Notes: a model not told the origin generated them from the sequence alone. A stretch of 64,000 nt of DNA from an uncultured Muribaculaceae bacterium (GCA_947525975.1 CANNVE010000003.1:1-64000); one strand, 5' to 3'. Shown: positions 26,833-35,996, numbered from the stretch's first letter. Numbers and translations: made by a program.

Positions 26833-27747
26833 CCGGTTGCGGGGGTGGAATGTGAGTATCTGCTGGCGCAGGGCCGTGGTGTCGGTGTGGAGGTAGATTT
26901 GCGTTGTGGCTATGGATTCGTGGCCGAGCATCATCTGTATGGCCCTCAGATTGGCTCCTCCTTCGAGCAGATGGGTGGCGAATGAGTGGCGGAGCGCATG
27001 GGGCGAAATGGGGCGGTCCACGCCAGCGGCGAGTGCCAGGTCGCGTATGATGTAGAATACCATCACGCGGGTGAGCCTGCGGCCCCTGCGGTTGAGAAAC
27101 AGGATGTCTTCCTCGCCGTTTTTGATGTCAAGTTCTCCCCGCGCTTCGAGATAGTCAGTTATGCGGTCAATGGCGGCATCGCTCATTGGCACTACGCGCT
27201 CCTTGTTGCCTTTGCCTTCTATGAGCAAGGCTTTCTCGTTGAAGTATATGTGGCTGATCTGGAGATTGCATAGCTCCGACACACGCAGTCCGCAGCTGTA
27301 TAGGGTCTCTATTATCGCCAGATTCCTGCTTCCCTCGGGCTTGTTGAGGTCAATCGCGGCCTCCATGGCGTCTATTTCCTCCACGGTGAGCACTTCGGGC
27401 AGCCTCTGCGACAGACGCGGTGATTCAAGCAGGGCGGTGGGGTCTTTGTCGATGTATCGCTCCAGGCGCATGAACCGGTAGAATGACCTCAGGCCGCTTA
27501 TGATGCGGGCCTGCGAGCGGGGCGATATGCCCACGTCGTGAAGCGAGGCCACAAAGGCCTGCACATCGGCGTCGCTCACCGACTGCAGGGCCGGGCATAG
27601 TGTGTCAGACGCGGCCCAATCCGCGAATTTGCGCACATCGGCCAGATACGCCATGCGCGTGTTGGCGGTCATGCCGCGCTCAAGCTGCAGGTAGGACCTG
27701 TAGGCGTCGAGCAGCTTCTCGTATTCGGGAGCAGGTATCAGATCCAT
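26824..27747 (-). CDS. xerD: XerD-type tyrosine recombinase
   Basis: XerC/D recombinases resolve chromosome dimers at dif with FtsK. The 307-residue protein has an N-terminal SAM-like DNA-binding domain (LDAYRSYLQLERGMTANTR) and a catalytic domain with Arg155 (GLRVSEL), Lys179 (GKGNKER), His250 and Arg253 (HALRHSF), His276 (GHESI) and nucleophile Tyr285 (IYLHTD). It carries no integrase-type extra domain. The ATG at 27747 overlaps the upstream permease gene by 10 bases; a much longer frame upstream is just the shadow of the permease. Confidence 0.9.
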   Translation of the reverse strand: MDLIPAPEYEKLLDAYRSYLQLERGMTANTRMAYLADVRKFADWAASDTLCPALQSVSDADVQAFVASLHDVGISPRSQARIISGLRSFYRFMRLERYIDKDPTALLESPRLSQRLPEVLTVEEIDAMEAAIDLNKPEGSRNLAIIETLYSCGLRVSELCNLQISHIYFNEKALLIEGKGNKERVVPMSDAAIDRITDYLEARGELDIKNGEEDILFLNRRGRRLTRVMVFYIIRDLALAAGVDRPISPHALRHSFATHLLEGGANLRAIQMMLGHESIATTQIYLHTDTTALRQQILTFHPRNRQQ

Positions 27748-28547
27748 CTCCTCAACAGCGGCTGTGAGGCCTTGAAGACAGCGAAGACGCCCACCATTAT
27801 CATCACTATGATCGCCGAGCAGGGGACATCGACAATAGCGCCCACGCATAGCCCAGCTACGCAGCTGATCAGAGATATGGCCACCGAAGCAGCCATCATG
27901 GGGCCAAAGCGCTGGAAATACACCTCTGCGGCCATCATGGGCAGCGACAGCATCGACATCAGCAGCATCACCCCCACAAGCCTTATGGTGAGCACTATGC
28001 AGATGGCCACAAACACGGTCATCGTATAGTTGATCCGGCGCACGGGCAGGCCTATGACCTTGGAGAAGTCGCGGTCGAAGGCGCACATCACTATCTGTTT
28101 ATAATAGATTGCGAAGAATGCTATGAGCGCGACTGTGAATATGCCGAAAGCGATTATGTCGGCGCGCGTGATGGTGAGGATGTTGCCGAAAAGGAACGAA
28201 TTGAGCTCAGGCACGTATCCGGGCGTCATGAACACGAATATCACGCCGATGGCCATGCCGATGGCCCAGACCACGGCTATGGCCGAGTCCTCCCTCACCC
28301 TGAAGCGCGACGACATCCACTCCACGCCCACCGATGAGGCTATGGCAAAGGCTCCGGCCATCACCACAGGGTTGATGCCGAGGAAATACCCCAGGCCAAG
28401 GCCGCCGAAGCAGGCGTGGGTCACTCCGCCCGATATGGCCACAAGGCGGCGGGTGATGATGTATGTGCCTATCATTGCCGCCGAGACGCTGATGATCAGC
28501 ACCCCGAGCAGGGCGTTGCGGAAAAATTCGTATTGCAGCAGGTCCAT
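27738..28547 (-). CDS. Metal ABC transporter permease (ABC-3 family)
   Basis: The 269-residue protein has about eight hydrophobic helices and the ABC-3 pattern (RRLVAISGGVTHACFGGLGLG; DRDFSKVIGLPVRRINY; SMLSLPMMAAE) shared with ZnuB and MntB permeases, which import zinc, manganese or iron. No ATPase, binding protein or metal regulator lies beside it, so the partners are elsewhere in the genome. The metal cannot be named. It starts 22 bases after the small Cys-rich membrane protein gene and overlaps xerD. Confidence 0.9.
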   Translation of the reverse strand: MDLLQYEFFRNALLGVLIISVSAAMIGTYIITRRLVAISGGVTHACFGGLGLGYFLGINPVVMAGAFAIASSVGVEWMSSRFRVREDSAIAVVWAIGMAIGVIFVFMTPGYVPELNSFLFGNILTITRADIIAFGIFTVALIAFFAIYYKQIVMCAFDRDFSKVIGLPVRRINYTMTVFVAICIVLTIRLVGVMLLMSMLSLPMMAAEVYFQRFGPMMAASVAISLISCVAGLCVGAIVDVPCSAIIVMIMVGVFAVFKASQPLLRRWI

Positions 28548-28569
28548 TGCGATGTCAGTGGTGTCGGTG

Positions 28570-28998
28570 TTATGATTCGTGGGCCGTTTTGGCCAGCCTG
28601 GCTTCTGACACGATCATCAGCAGCTCTTCGCGCACGGGGGGCGGGAGCGCTATGCCGCGCAGCTGCAGGCTGCGTGCCCAGCCGGCTATGTCGGAGGGCT
28701 GCATCGTGAGCAGCACGTCGCGGAATTGCTCTATCTCATCGTCGCTGTATTGCTCGGGGCTGCGGCCCTTGTAGGCGTCGAGCTCCTCGTCTTCGTAATA
28801 TACTATTCCGGGGCTGACAGAGGCCAGCAGGGAGTCCTTCTCGCAGGTGACGTGCATGCCGCAGCATTCCTCTTCCTCCGGCTCCTCTGCAGCCGCAGGG
28901 GCGTCAGCGGGCTCTTGAGCCGATGTGAGCCTGTGGTGGGCATATAGCAGCGCTCCTACGCCCACCAAGGCCCCGAGAATGATGAGGGCTACGATCAT
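28570..28998 (-). CDS. Small membrane-anchored protein with a CC-x2-H-x3-C motif
   Basis: The 142-residue protein has one N-terminal helix (MIVALIILGALVGVGALLYA), an Ala/Glu/Pro-rich linker and the segment EEEECCGMHVTCEKDSLLA, whose two adjacent Cys, His and third Cys could bind a metal or form disulfides. A conserved-looking helical region follows (YSDDEIEQFRDVLLTMQPSD, ARSLQLRGIALP). I recall similar uncharacterised proteins beside aroA in other Bacteroidales; no function is known to me. It overlaps the aroA stop by four bases (ATGA) and precedes a metal permease gene. Confidence 0.7.
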   Translation of the reverse strand: MIVALIILGALVGVGALLYAHHRLTSAQEPADAPAAAEEPEEEECCGMHVTCEKDSLLASVSPGIVYYEDEELDAYKGRSPEQYSDDEIEQFRDVLLTMQPSDIAGWARSLQLRGIALPPPVREELLMIVSEARLAKTAHES

Positions 28999-30290
28999 AT
29001 CTGCCCCTCCTCCTCCTGCTCGATTGCGGGTATGTCATCGAGGCTGTCGTATTCCTCGACCGTGAATCCTGCCTGGCGCAGGTGATCCCAATATTCCGGA
29101 TAGGATTTGGTCACGCATTCCGCGCCCGTGATCATGAGGCCTGCGAGGAATATCGATACGGGGGCGAAGGCCATGGCCATGCGGTGGTCGCCGTATGTCT
29201 CTATCGGCAGCACGTCTCTGACGGGGATGCGGGCTCCTGTCCATTCGATCACGCCCTCGGCGGGGATGTCGAGGCGGAACGACAGCTTGGCGGCCTCGCT
29301 GCGCAGGGCTTCGAGCCTGTCGGTCTCTTTTATGCGCAGTGTCTCAAGCCCCTCTATGCGGAAAGGCAGGCCCATCATGCAGCAAGCCACCACCATGGTC
29401 TGGGCTATGTCGGGCATATCGGCCAGATTCATGTTGATGCGCGAATACACCTCGGGCGAGGGGTTGAGGCACACTGACGATGGGTCGTCCTCAGCCTGCT
29501 CGGTGAATACGCCAAGCTGCTCGAATATCTTGGCTATGGCGCTGTCGCCCTGCAGCGATGGCATGGACATCTGGCGCAGCGTGATCCAGCCGCCTGACAT
29601 GGCCGCTATCTGATACCAGTATGATGCCGCGCTCCAGTCGCGCTCGATAGGGGCGTCTGATGGCTTGTAATCGCCCGGCTCTACATCTATGATGTTGCCA
29701 TAGCGCTCGGCTATGGCGCCGCTGCGCTGCATCATGCCTATCGACATGTCGATATAGGGCAGCGACGCTATCTCGCCTTTGAGCGTGAGGCGCAGAGGCG
29801 AGGAGAATGTGGGAGCCACCATCAGCAGAGCCGATGCGAACTGCGAGCTTATGGTTCCGGGCATCTCCACTTCTCCGCCGTGCAGGCGGCAGCCTTTGAT
29901 GCGCAGAGGCGGGAATCCCTCGGCGTCGGCATATTCTATGTCGGCGCCGCATGAGCGCAGGGCATCGACAAGAGGGCCGATGGGGCGCTCGCGCATGCGC
30001 TCGTTGCCGTCGAGAATCACGTCGGAGCCGGGGATGCAGGCGAAGTATGCGGTTAGGAAGCGCATGGCTGTGCCCGCCGGGCCGACGTTGACGGTGTTGC
30101 CCGCAAACGCGTCGGTGGCGAGAGCCGTGCGCACGGCCTCGGTGTCATCGCATTGGGCCACCGTAGACAATGGGGCCGCCCCCGGGGTGAGGGCATTGAT
30201 GATGAGCGCGCGGTTGCTCATGCTCTTGCTCAGGGGCAGCTCGATGGCCGCGTCTATGATTTCCTCCGGAGGAAAGATTCTTGCGATCAT
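28995..30290 (-). CDS. aroA: 3-phosphoshikimate 1-carboxyvinyltransferase (EPSP synthase)
   Basis: AroA transfers the enolpyruvyl group of PEP to shikimate 3-phosphate in aromatic amino-acid synthesis. With the ATG at 30290 it has 431 residues. Landmarks are the N-terminal LPLSKSMSNRALIINAL, GPAGTAMRFLTAY (PEP/S3P site), GEVEMPGTISSQFASALLM, LRIKETDRLEALRSE and YGDHRMAMAFAP. The alternative 28-residue upstream extension overlaps glgB and is rejected. It follows glgB by 11 bases. Confidence 0.95.
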   Translation of the reverse strand: MIARIFPPEEIIDAAIELPLSKSMSNRALIINALTPGAAPLSTVAQCDDTEAVRTALATDAFAGNTVNVGPAGTAMRFLTAYFACIPGSDVILDGNERMRERPIGPLVDALRSCGADIEYADAEGFPPLRIKGCRLHGGEVEMPGTISSQFASALLMVAPTFSSPLRLTLKGEIASLPYIDMSIGMMQRSGAIAERYGNIIDVEPGDYKPSDAPIERDWSAASYWYQIAAMSGGWITLRQMSMPSLQGDSAIAKIFEQLGVFTEQAEDDPSSVCLNPSPEVYSRINMNLADMPDIAQTMVVACCMMGLPFRIEGLETLRIKETDRLEALRSEAAKLSFRLDIPAEGVIEWTGARIPVRDVLPIETYGDHRMAMAFAPVSIFLAGLMITGAECVTKSYPEYWDHLRQAGFTVEEYDSLDDIPAIEQEEEGQI

Positions 30291-30301
30291 GCGTCTTTCT
30301 C

Positions 30302-32425
30302 TTATTTTTTCTTCCTTTCCCTCACCTTTTTCAGCACCATGGCCGAGCGGCTCGGGAGATAGAGTTTCAGCCACTCCACACCGGCAGGGGAGTAGAGTTC
30401 GTCATGTATGGTCAGGTGCTCGACTTTCTCGTCAATGTTGCCGTATCCGCCGAAGGCAGGATTGTCGGTGGTCAGCACCGTGCGGTATTTGCCGCCGGGA
30501 GCGAGGATGCCGTATCCGTCGAATGATTTTGACGGGTTGAAGTTGAACACGAACACCAGGTCGCCGCGCATGAACGCGAGCACCTGGTCATCGTCCTTCT
30601 CCCAGAGTTTCTGCACGGGCAGCGCCTGGAAATTGAATACTCCCGACACCAGATGCACCATGGCGTTGTCGAAATTCTGCAGATAGATGTATTTCAGGTC
30701 CTCGCGGTCTACGAGATCCCATTGGCGGCGTGCGTATTTGTAGCTCCAGCCGTTGCCTTCGCGGGGGAAGTCGATCCACTCCGGGTGTCCGAATTCATTG
30801 CCCATGAAGTTGAGGTATCCGCCGTTGATCGATGCCAGGGTCACGAGGCGTATCATCTTGTGGAGAGCCATGCCTCGGGCCACTACCATGTTGTCGTCGT
30901 CCTTCATCATGTGCCAGTACATCTCCTTGTCGATCAGGCGGAATATCACTGTCTTGTCGCCCACCAGTGCCTGGTCGTGGCTCTCGACGTATGATATGGT
31001 CTTCTCGTCGGCGCGCCGGTTGGTGAGCTCCCAGAATATCGATGTCGGATGCCAATCCTCGTCCTTCTTTTCCTTAAGCGTCTTGATCCAGTAGTCGGGG
31101 ATGCCCATTGCCATGCGGTAGTCAAATCCGATGCCTCCGTCGGCCACCGGAGTAGCCAGGCCGGGCATGCCGCTCATCTCCTCGGCTATGGTGATGGCGT
31201 GCGGATTGACCATGTGTATCAGTTTGTTGGCCAAGGTGAGATAGGTGATGGCATTTGTGTCCTGGCCGCCGTTGTAGTAGTCTTCGTATCCGCCGAATGC
31301 CTGTCCGAGACCGTGGTTGTAATAAAGCATCGAGGTCACGCCGTCGAAGCGGAAGCCGTCGAAATGGAATTCGTCGAGCCAGTATTTGCAGTTTGAGAGC
31401 AGGAAGTGTATCACCTCGTTTTTGCCGTAATCGAAGCAGAGCGAATCCCAAGCCGGATGCTCGCGGCGTCCGTCGCCGTAGAAATATTGGTCGTAGCTGC
31501 CGTCGAGGCGTCCGAGGCCTTCGAGCTCGTTCTTCACGGCGTGTGAGTGCACGATGTCCATGATCACGGCGATGCCGAGCTCATGGGCGGCGTCGATCAG
31601 CTCCTTCAGCTCCTCGGGTGTGCCGAAGCGGCTCGACGGGGCGTAGAAATTGGATACGTGGTAACCGAACGACCCGTAGTAAGGGTGCTCCTGTATGGCC
31701 ATGATCTGTATGGCGTTGTATCCGTCGACGGCGATGCGCGGAAGCACTTTCTCGCGGAATTCGGCGTATGTGCCCACGCCCTCCTTCTCCTGCGCCATGC
31801 CTATGTGGCATTCGTAGATCAGCAGGGGCTTGGTGTCGGGCTTGAAGGCTTTGTCTTTCCATTCGTATTGAGTGGCAGGCTCCCACACCTGTGCCGAGAA
31901 GATATGGGTGTTTTCGTCTTGCACCACCCGGTTGGCGTAGGCGGGTATGCGCTCGCCCAAGCCGCCGTTCCAGTGCACAATCATCTTGTAGAGGTCGCCC
32001 TGATGCACGTCGTTGGGGCCGAGGTTTATCTCCCACACGCCGTTGCCCACGGGCTGCAGGCTGTATTTGATCTCTTCTTTCCAGTTTGAGAAATCGCCTA
32101 CGAGGGTGATGGCTGTGGCGTTGGGCGCCCATTCGCGGAATACCCATCCGTCGGCTGTGCGGTGGAGACCGAAATATTTGTGTGCGTTGGCAAAGTCGAC
32201 GAGCGATCCGCATGCGCTTGTGAGTTCCGCTTCCTTGCGCAGTGCGTCGGCATGGCGGCCTTCGATAGCCTCTGCGAATGGCTCGAGCCAGGGGTCGTTG
32301 CGCACGATCGCCAAAGCGGCCTTGGCTGGCTTGGCCTTTTTCGCGGTGACTGATTTTTTTACTGTGGCCGTCTTTTTTACGACCTTCTTTTTCGAGGCGT
32401 CAGCCTCGGATGACTTCTTTGCCAT
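30302..32425 (-). CDS. glgB: 1,4-alpha-glucan branching enzyme with Lys/Ala-rich N-terminal tail
   Basis: The enzyme makes alpha-1,6 branches in glycogen. The 707-residue protein resembles the eukaryote-like GH13_8 group: a carbohydrate-binding N-domain (VFREWAPNATAITLVGDFSN) and a catalytic barrel with nucleophile Asp in FDGFRFDGVTSM, acid/base Glu in IAEEMSGMPG and the third Asp in YVESHDQALVGDK. Before the enzyme begins (at IVRNDPWLEPF) there are about 40 residues of Lys, Ala, Val, Thr and Ser (MAKKSSEADASKKKVVKKTA and on) resembling a histone H1-type tail. It lies 72 bases after nadB, perhaps in one transcript. Confidence 0.93.
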   Translation of the reverse strand: MAKKSSEADASKKKVVKKTATVKKSVTAKKAKPAKAALAIVRNDPWLEPFAEAIEGRHADALRKEAELTSACGSLVDFANAHKYFGLHRTADGWVFREWAPNATAITLVGDFSNWKEEIKYSLQPVGNGVWEINLGPNDVHQGDLYKMIVHWNGGLGERIPAYANRVVQDENTHIFSAQVWEPATQYEWKDKAFKPDTKPLLIYECHIGMAQEKEGVGTYAEFREKVLPRIAVDGYNAIQIMAIQEHPYYGSFGYHVSNFYAPSSRFGTPEELKELIDAAHELGIAVIMDIVHSHAVKNELEGLGRLDGSYDQYFYGDGRREHPAWDSLCFDYGKNEVIHFLLSNCKYWLDEFHFDGFRFDGVTSMLYYNHGLGQAFGGYEDYYNGGQDTNAITYLTLANKLIHMVNPHAITIAEEMSGMPGLATPVADGGIGFDYRMAMGIPDYWIKTLKEKKDEDWHPTSIFWELTNRRADEKTISYVESHDQALVGDKTVIFRLIDKEMYWHMMKDDDNMVVARGMALHKMIRLVTLASINGGYLNFMGNEFGHPEWIDFPREGNGWSYKYARRQWDLVDREDLKYIYLQNFDNAMVHLVSGVFNFQALPVQKLWEKDDDQVLAFMRGDLVFVFNFNPSKSFDGYGILAPGGKYRTVLTTDNPAFGGYGNIDEKVEHLTIHDELYSPAGVEWLKLYLPSRSAMVLKKVRERKKK

Positions 32426-32497
32426 GGGGATTTAGGTTTGAGAATAATTACCTTGAAATCAACAAGCGGGCGGCAGCGATGGTTCGGGCGCGCGGCG

Positions 32498-34075
32498 TCA
32501 GGAATTGTGCTCTGCCGGTGGATAGTCGACCGTGTAGTGCAGGCCGCGGCTTTCTTTCCGCTCCTTGGCCTGGCGCATGATCAGGTATCCTACGTTGATT
32601 ATGTTTCGCAACTCGCATATCTGGCGCGATGCTTTAGAATATTTGAAGAGCTTTTCGGTCTCTTCGTAGAGGATGTCGAGGCGGTTCCATGCGCGGTCGA
32701 GGCGCAGATTGCTGCGCACGATGCCCACGTATGTGCCCATGATCTGGCCCACCTCGCGTATGCTTTGGGTGATGAGCACCATTTCTTCGGGATGGGTGGT
32801 GCCTTCGTCGTTCCACTGCGGCACATCGGTGCGCAGCGATATGTGCTTTATGGCTTCCCGGGTGTGCTTTGAGGCCGCATCGGCGTAGACCACAGCCTCT
32901 ATCAGCGAGTTTGAGGCCAGGCGGTTGCCGCCGTGAAGGCCCGTGCATGAGCATTCGCCGATGGCGTAGAGGTGCTTGATCGACGACTCTCCGTTTCCGT
33001 CGACCTTGATGCCGCCGCAGAGGTAGTGGGCGGCGGGGGCCACGGGTATGTAGTCCTTGGTGATGTCGATGCCCATCGACAGGCATTTCTTGTAGATGTT
33101 GGGGAAATGGTGCCTCGTCTCTTCGGGGTCTTTGTGGGTGACATCGAGGTATACGTGGTCGCTGCCGCTCTGCTTCATTTCGCTGTCGATGGCGCGGGCC
33201 ACGATGTCGCGGGGCGCGAGCGAGAGGCGAGGGTCATATTTGTGCATGAATTCCTCACCCTTGATGTTGCGCAGCACTGCGCCGTATCCACGCATGGCCT
33301 CGGTGATGAGGAATGCAGGGCGGTCGCCGGGATGGAAAAACGCTGTGGGGTGGAATTGTATGAACTCCATGTCCTCCACCGTGCCTTTGGCGCGGTAGAC
33401 CATCGCTATGCCGTCGCCTGTGGCCACAAGGGGGTTGGTGGTGGTCTGGTAGACGGCGCCGCATCCGCCTGTGGCCATGACGGTCACTCTCGACAGGAAT
33501 GTGTCGACCGAGCCGCTCTCCTCATTGAGCACGTAGGCTCCGTAGCAAGTGATGTCGGGGGTGCGTCGGGTCACTATCTTGCCCAGATGGTGCTGGGTGA
33601 TGATCTCTATGGCGAAATGATGCTCGTAGACATCGATCTGAGGATTCGCCTTCACAGCCTTTATCAGGCTGTCTTGTATTTCAAAGCCGGTGTTGTCGGC
33701 GTGGTGCAGGATGCGGAATTCCGAGTGTCCGCCCTCTCGGTGCAGGTCAAAGTCTCCGTTTTCTTTCTTGTCGAAGTCGACACCCCAGTCGATCAGGGCC
33801 TTGATTTGTCCCGGAGCCTCTGTCACCACTTTTCGCACGGCTTCAGGGTCGCTGAGGTAGTCGCCCGCTATCATCGTGTCGTTGATATGCTTCTCGAAGT
33901 TGTCCACTTCAAGGTTTGTCACTGATGCCACTCCTCCTTGCGCCAAGGCGGTGTTGGCCTCATCGAGGGTTGACTTGCATATAAGGGCCACACGGCCTGT
34001 GCCGGCTACCTTAAGGGCAAAGCTCATGCCGGCCACGCCCGAGCCGATCACCAGATAATCATATTCGCGTGTCAT
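32498..34075 (-). CDS. nadB: L-aspartate oxidase
   Basis: NadB oxidises L-aspartate to iminoaspartate with FAD, the first step of NAD synthesis. The 525-residue protein begins with the dinucleotide motif YDYLVIGSGVAGMSFAL and has the succinate-dehydrogenase-family segments LAQGGVASVT, REGGHSEFRILHHAD, GCGAVYQTTTNP, ECSCTGLHGGNRLASNSLIEA and a C-terminal helical domain. The ATG at 34075 is preferred to a GTG 51 bases upstream because a -7 box lies between them. nadA and nadC are not in the window. Confidence 0.94.
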   Translation of the reverse strand: MTREYDYLVIGSGVAGMSFALKVAGTGRVALICKSTLDEANTALAQGGVASVTNLEVDNFEKHINDTMIAGDYLSDPEAVRKVVTEAPGQIKALIDWGVDFDKKENGDFDLHREGGHSEFRILHHADNTGFEIQDSLIKAVKANPQIDVYEHHFAIEIITQHHLGKIVTRRTPDITCYGAYVLNEESGSVDTFLSRVTVMATGGCGAVYQTTTNPLVATGDGIAMVYRAKGTVEDMEFIQFHPTAFFHPGDRPAFLITEAMRGYGAVLRNIKGEEFMHKYDPRLSLAPRDIVARAIDSEMKQSGSDHVYLDVTHKDPEETRHHFPNIYKKCLSMGIDITKDYIPVAPAAHYLCGGIKVDGNGESSIKHLYAIGECSCTGLHGGNRLASNSLIEAVVYADAASKHTREAIKHISLRTDVPQWNDEGTTHPEEMVLITQSIREVGQIMGTYVGIVRSNLRLDRAWNRLDILYEETEKLFKYSKASRQICELRNIINVGYLIMRQAKERKESRGLHYTVDYPPAEHNS

Positions 34076-34097
34076 TGCAAAAAGATTTTGTATTGCG

Positions 34098-34105
34098 CAA
34101 ATATA
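34098..34105 (-). promoter_or_regulatory. -7 box (TATATTTG) of nadB
   Basis: TATATTTG on the minus strand predicts a start near 34094 and a leader of about 19 bases. It rules out the upstream GTG start. Confidence 0.6.
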
Positions 34106-34272
34106 ACTATTTTCTATGACACGCACAAGTTTAATGTGCAGGGTGCCGCAGTCCCTAAGATGTCAAGCGAAGGATGTGGCGGCTTGAATCTAAATGCTAT
34201 GGGGTTGGAAACTAAACCTATGCGTTTCAAACATAATGCGATTGATTATTCGTTTCGGGAGATTTCTCTTGC

Positions 34273-34280
34273 TAATTTTG
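34273..34280 (+). promoter_or_regulatory. -7 box (TAATTTTG) upstream of the TPR/leader-peptide genes
   Basis: TAATTTTG fits the -7 element; start would be near 34284, about 25 bases before the small upstream ORF. The -33 region is weak. Confidence 0.5.
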
Positions 34281-34308
34281 CCATCGTAAACACATAAAGG
34301 CGCATATC

Positions 34309-34392
34309 ATGGCGATACAGAGTCCCGCGCTTTTGATAGTTAAAATCATTAATGCCGACGAGAGGATGACCGAGGCGATGAGAAAACGATGA
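34309..34392 (+). CDS. 27-residue upstream ORF overlapping the next start codon
   Basis: ATG at 34309 opens 27 codons (MAIQSPALLIVKIINADERM and seven more residues) and the TGA stop overlaps the ATG of the next gene in an ATGA. That geometry is typical of translational coupling. The peptide has a short hydrophobic patch and a basic end (MRKR). It is preceded by a plausible -7 box. It could be a real leader peptide or chance; no homology is recognised. Confidence 0.4.
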   Translation: MAIQSPALLIVKIINADERMTEAMRKR

Positions 34393-35996
34393 AAACAAAT
34401 GTCTTTATCTGTATTTTGATTTTATGGGCTGTCGACGCGCAGGCTCAATATTCCAAGTTCGCCCAAACTTGGAAAGCCGTTGCCGTAGGCAAAGTGGCGC
34501 AGGGTGTCAATAGTGCGTTGAACTACACGCCTCCGGTAGTGTCTATGCCTGGAGCAGGCATCGGCGTCTCGGGTGTCCGCGGTCAAGGAGCGCCGGAAAT
34601 CAAGCTGCCGTCATTGACGTCATTCGAGGGTGCTCTTGCCAAGATGCCCACAGAGGTTCCTCGTATTAAATCTCCTTATGACGAGGCATATGAGAGACTT
34701 ATGCCCGAGGTGCTGTCGGGAAAGCATGACACTGTGCCTTCACGCCTGCTTTGGGTGGGCAGCTTGGCGGCCTCGCGTGGCGATTCTTTGTTTGCCGAGT
34801 TCTGTCTGATGAAAGCCATGACCGAGCGCCTCAGCCTTGATGATGTGGCCACCTACTCTGTGAGGGGCATGGCAGGCCTGCGCCACCGCCTGCCTTACCT
34901 GACGAGGTTTGTTATAGAGAAAGACTTCATAGTCAATTCAATCAACGCATCGGAAGGCGTGCGCAGCGCCGGCGATGATGATTCGTCTGTAGCCGTGGAC
35001 CTTTGCGAAAGATATGCTCCCGGCTATGAGTCGCTTGCAAGACTGGCGTATTCGCCCAACATACTGACCGACAAAGAGGCGTACATCGATGCCGCGGTCG
35101 CGGCCATTGATCTGAAGGTTGAGTACTATCCTCTTACGCAGGAATACCTCTATACGGCCTTAGCCAATAATCTGAGCGAGGCCGGCGAGTGCGGCGAGAT
35201 AATAGATCTGTTTTCAAAGTCGCCGTTAGAAGCTTATGCTTGCACCAATGCCAGCCTCCTGCTTTTGCTGTGCGACTGCCTTGTGCAGGAAGGTGACTTT
35301 GAAAAAGCGGAAAAATGCCGTGATATGGCCCGAGAGCTTGATCCGGAGCTTGAAGCTGAATACAACGAGGAGATATACAGGAATTACATGGATTATTGTG
35401 TAGGCAATCCTTCTGATTTTGATTCGGCGGTGGCTTTGGTCGACGCCGGCGGCTCCGACCGCCCGATAATAGCGCTTGAACTGATGCAGAGATGGCTTGA
35501 AAATCTCCCGCAATCTGCAGAGGTGACCTGCGAGTGGGTGGAATTTGATGATTTGCCTGAGGAGTGGAAGCCTAATGTAGAAGCGGTTGCGAGAATGGTC
35601 GATTATGTTAGGGAGGATGACGTGCCTACCCTCATCGATCGGCAGGTGATGATGTATCTAAATGGAGCCACAGGCATTTATTTCAGTGAATATCAGCAAC
35701 AGGCCTTCTCCGATATCATATCGCTTTCAGACCAACTGCCCATTGACGGCGACAATGACAAGACATTCACTCTGCTTGCAGGCATCATGCGCGCCAATCT
35801 GGAGGCGCATGGCCTTGATAAGCCGAAAGAAGCGGTAAAGTGGTTGAAAAAGTATGAGAAGCTTGTTGGTGATCCCACGGTAGACAGGGACAGCGCATCG
35901 GACTATTTCAAATATCTATCCGAAGCTTATGCCAAGTTGGGCAAAAAGAAGCAGGCCGAGAAATACAGCTTGCTATCCGCTGAAATTCAGCCTTGA
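34389..35996 (+). CDS. Secreted helical-repeat (TPR-like) protein of unknown function
   Basis: The 535-residue protein has a signal peptide (MKTNVFICILILWAVDAQAQ), a Gly/Pro-rich stretch (about 50-80) and then many helical hairpins of TPR type, clearest at ASLLLLLCDCLVQEGDFEKA and at the C-terminus YFKYLSEAYAKLGKKKQAEK. No catalytic motif is seen. It is probably periplasmic and protein-binding. Its 3' end overlaps the convergent suhB gene by 10 bases, and it is somewhat less GC-rich than its neighbours. Confidence 0.65.
   Translation: MKTNVFICILILWAVDAQAQYSKFAQTWKAVAVGKVAQGVNSALNYTPPVVSMPGAGIGVSGVRGQGAPEIKLPSLTSFEGALAKMPTEVPRIKSPYDEAYERLMPEVLSGKHDTVPSRLLWVGSLAASRGDSLFAEFCLMKAMTERLSLDDVATYSVRGMAGLRHRLPYLTRFVIEKDFIVNSINASEGVRSAGDDDSSVAVDLCERYAPGYESLARLAYSPNILTDKEAYIDAAVAAIDLKVEYYPLTQEYLYTALANNLSEAGECGEIIDLFSKSPLEAYACTNASLLLLLCDCLVQEGDFEKAEKCRDMARELDPELEAEYNEEIYRNYMDYCVGNPSDFDSAVALVDAGGSDRPIIALELMQRWLENLPQSAEVTCEWVEFDDLPEEWKPNVEAVARMVDYVREDDVPTLIDRQVMMYLNGATGIYFSEYQQQAFSDIISLSDQLPIDGDNDKTFTLLAGIMRANLEAHGLDKPKEAVKWLKKYEKLVGDPTVDRDSASDYFKYLSEAYAKLGKKKQAEKYSLLSAEIQP

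Noticed and set aside
26824-27747. Integrase of an integrated element.
   Set aside because: Size, domain layout and housekeeping neighbours fit XerD; no tRNA-end duplication or element genes surround it.
27748-28086. N-terminal extension of xerD by 113 residues.
   Set aside because: It is the other-frame shadow of the metal permease gene; the XerD domain begins normally at ATG 27747.
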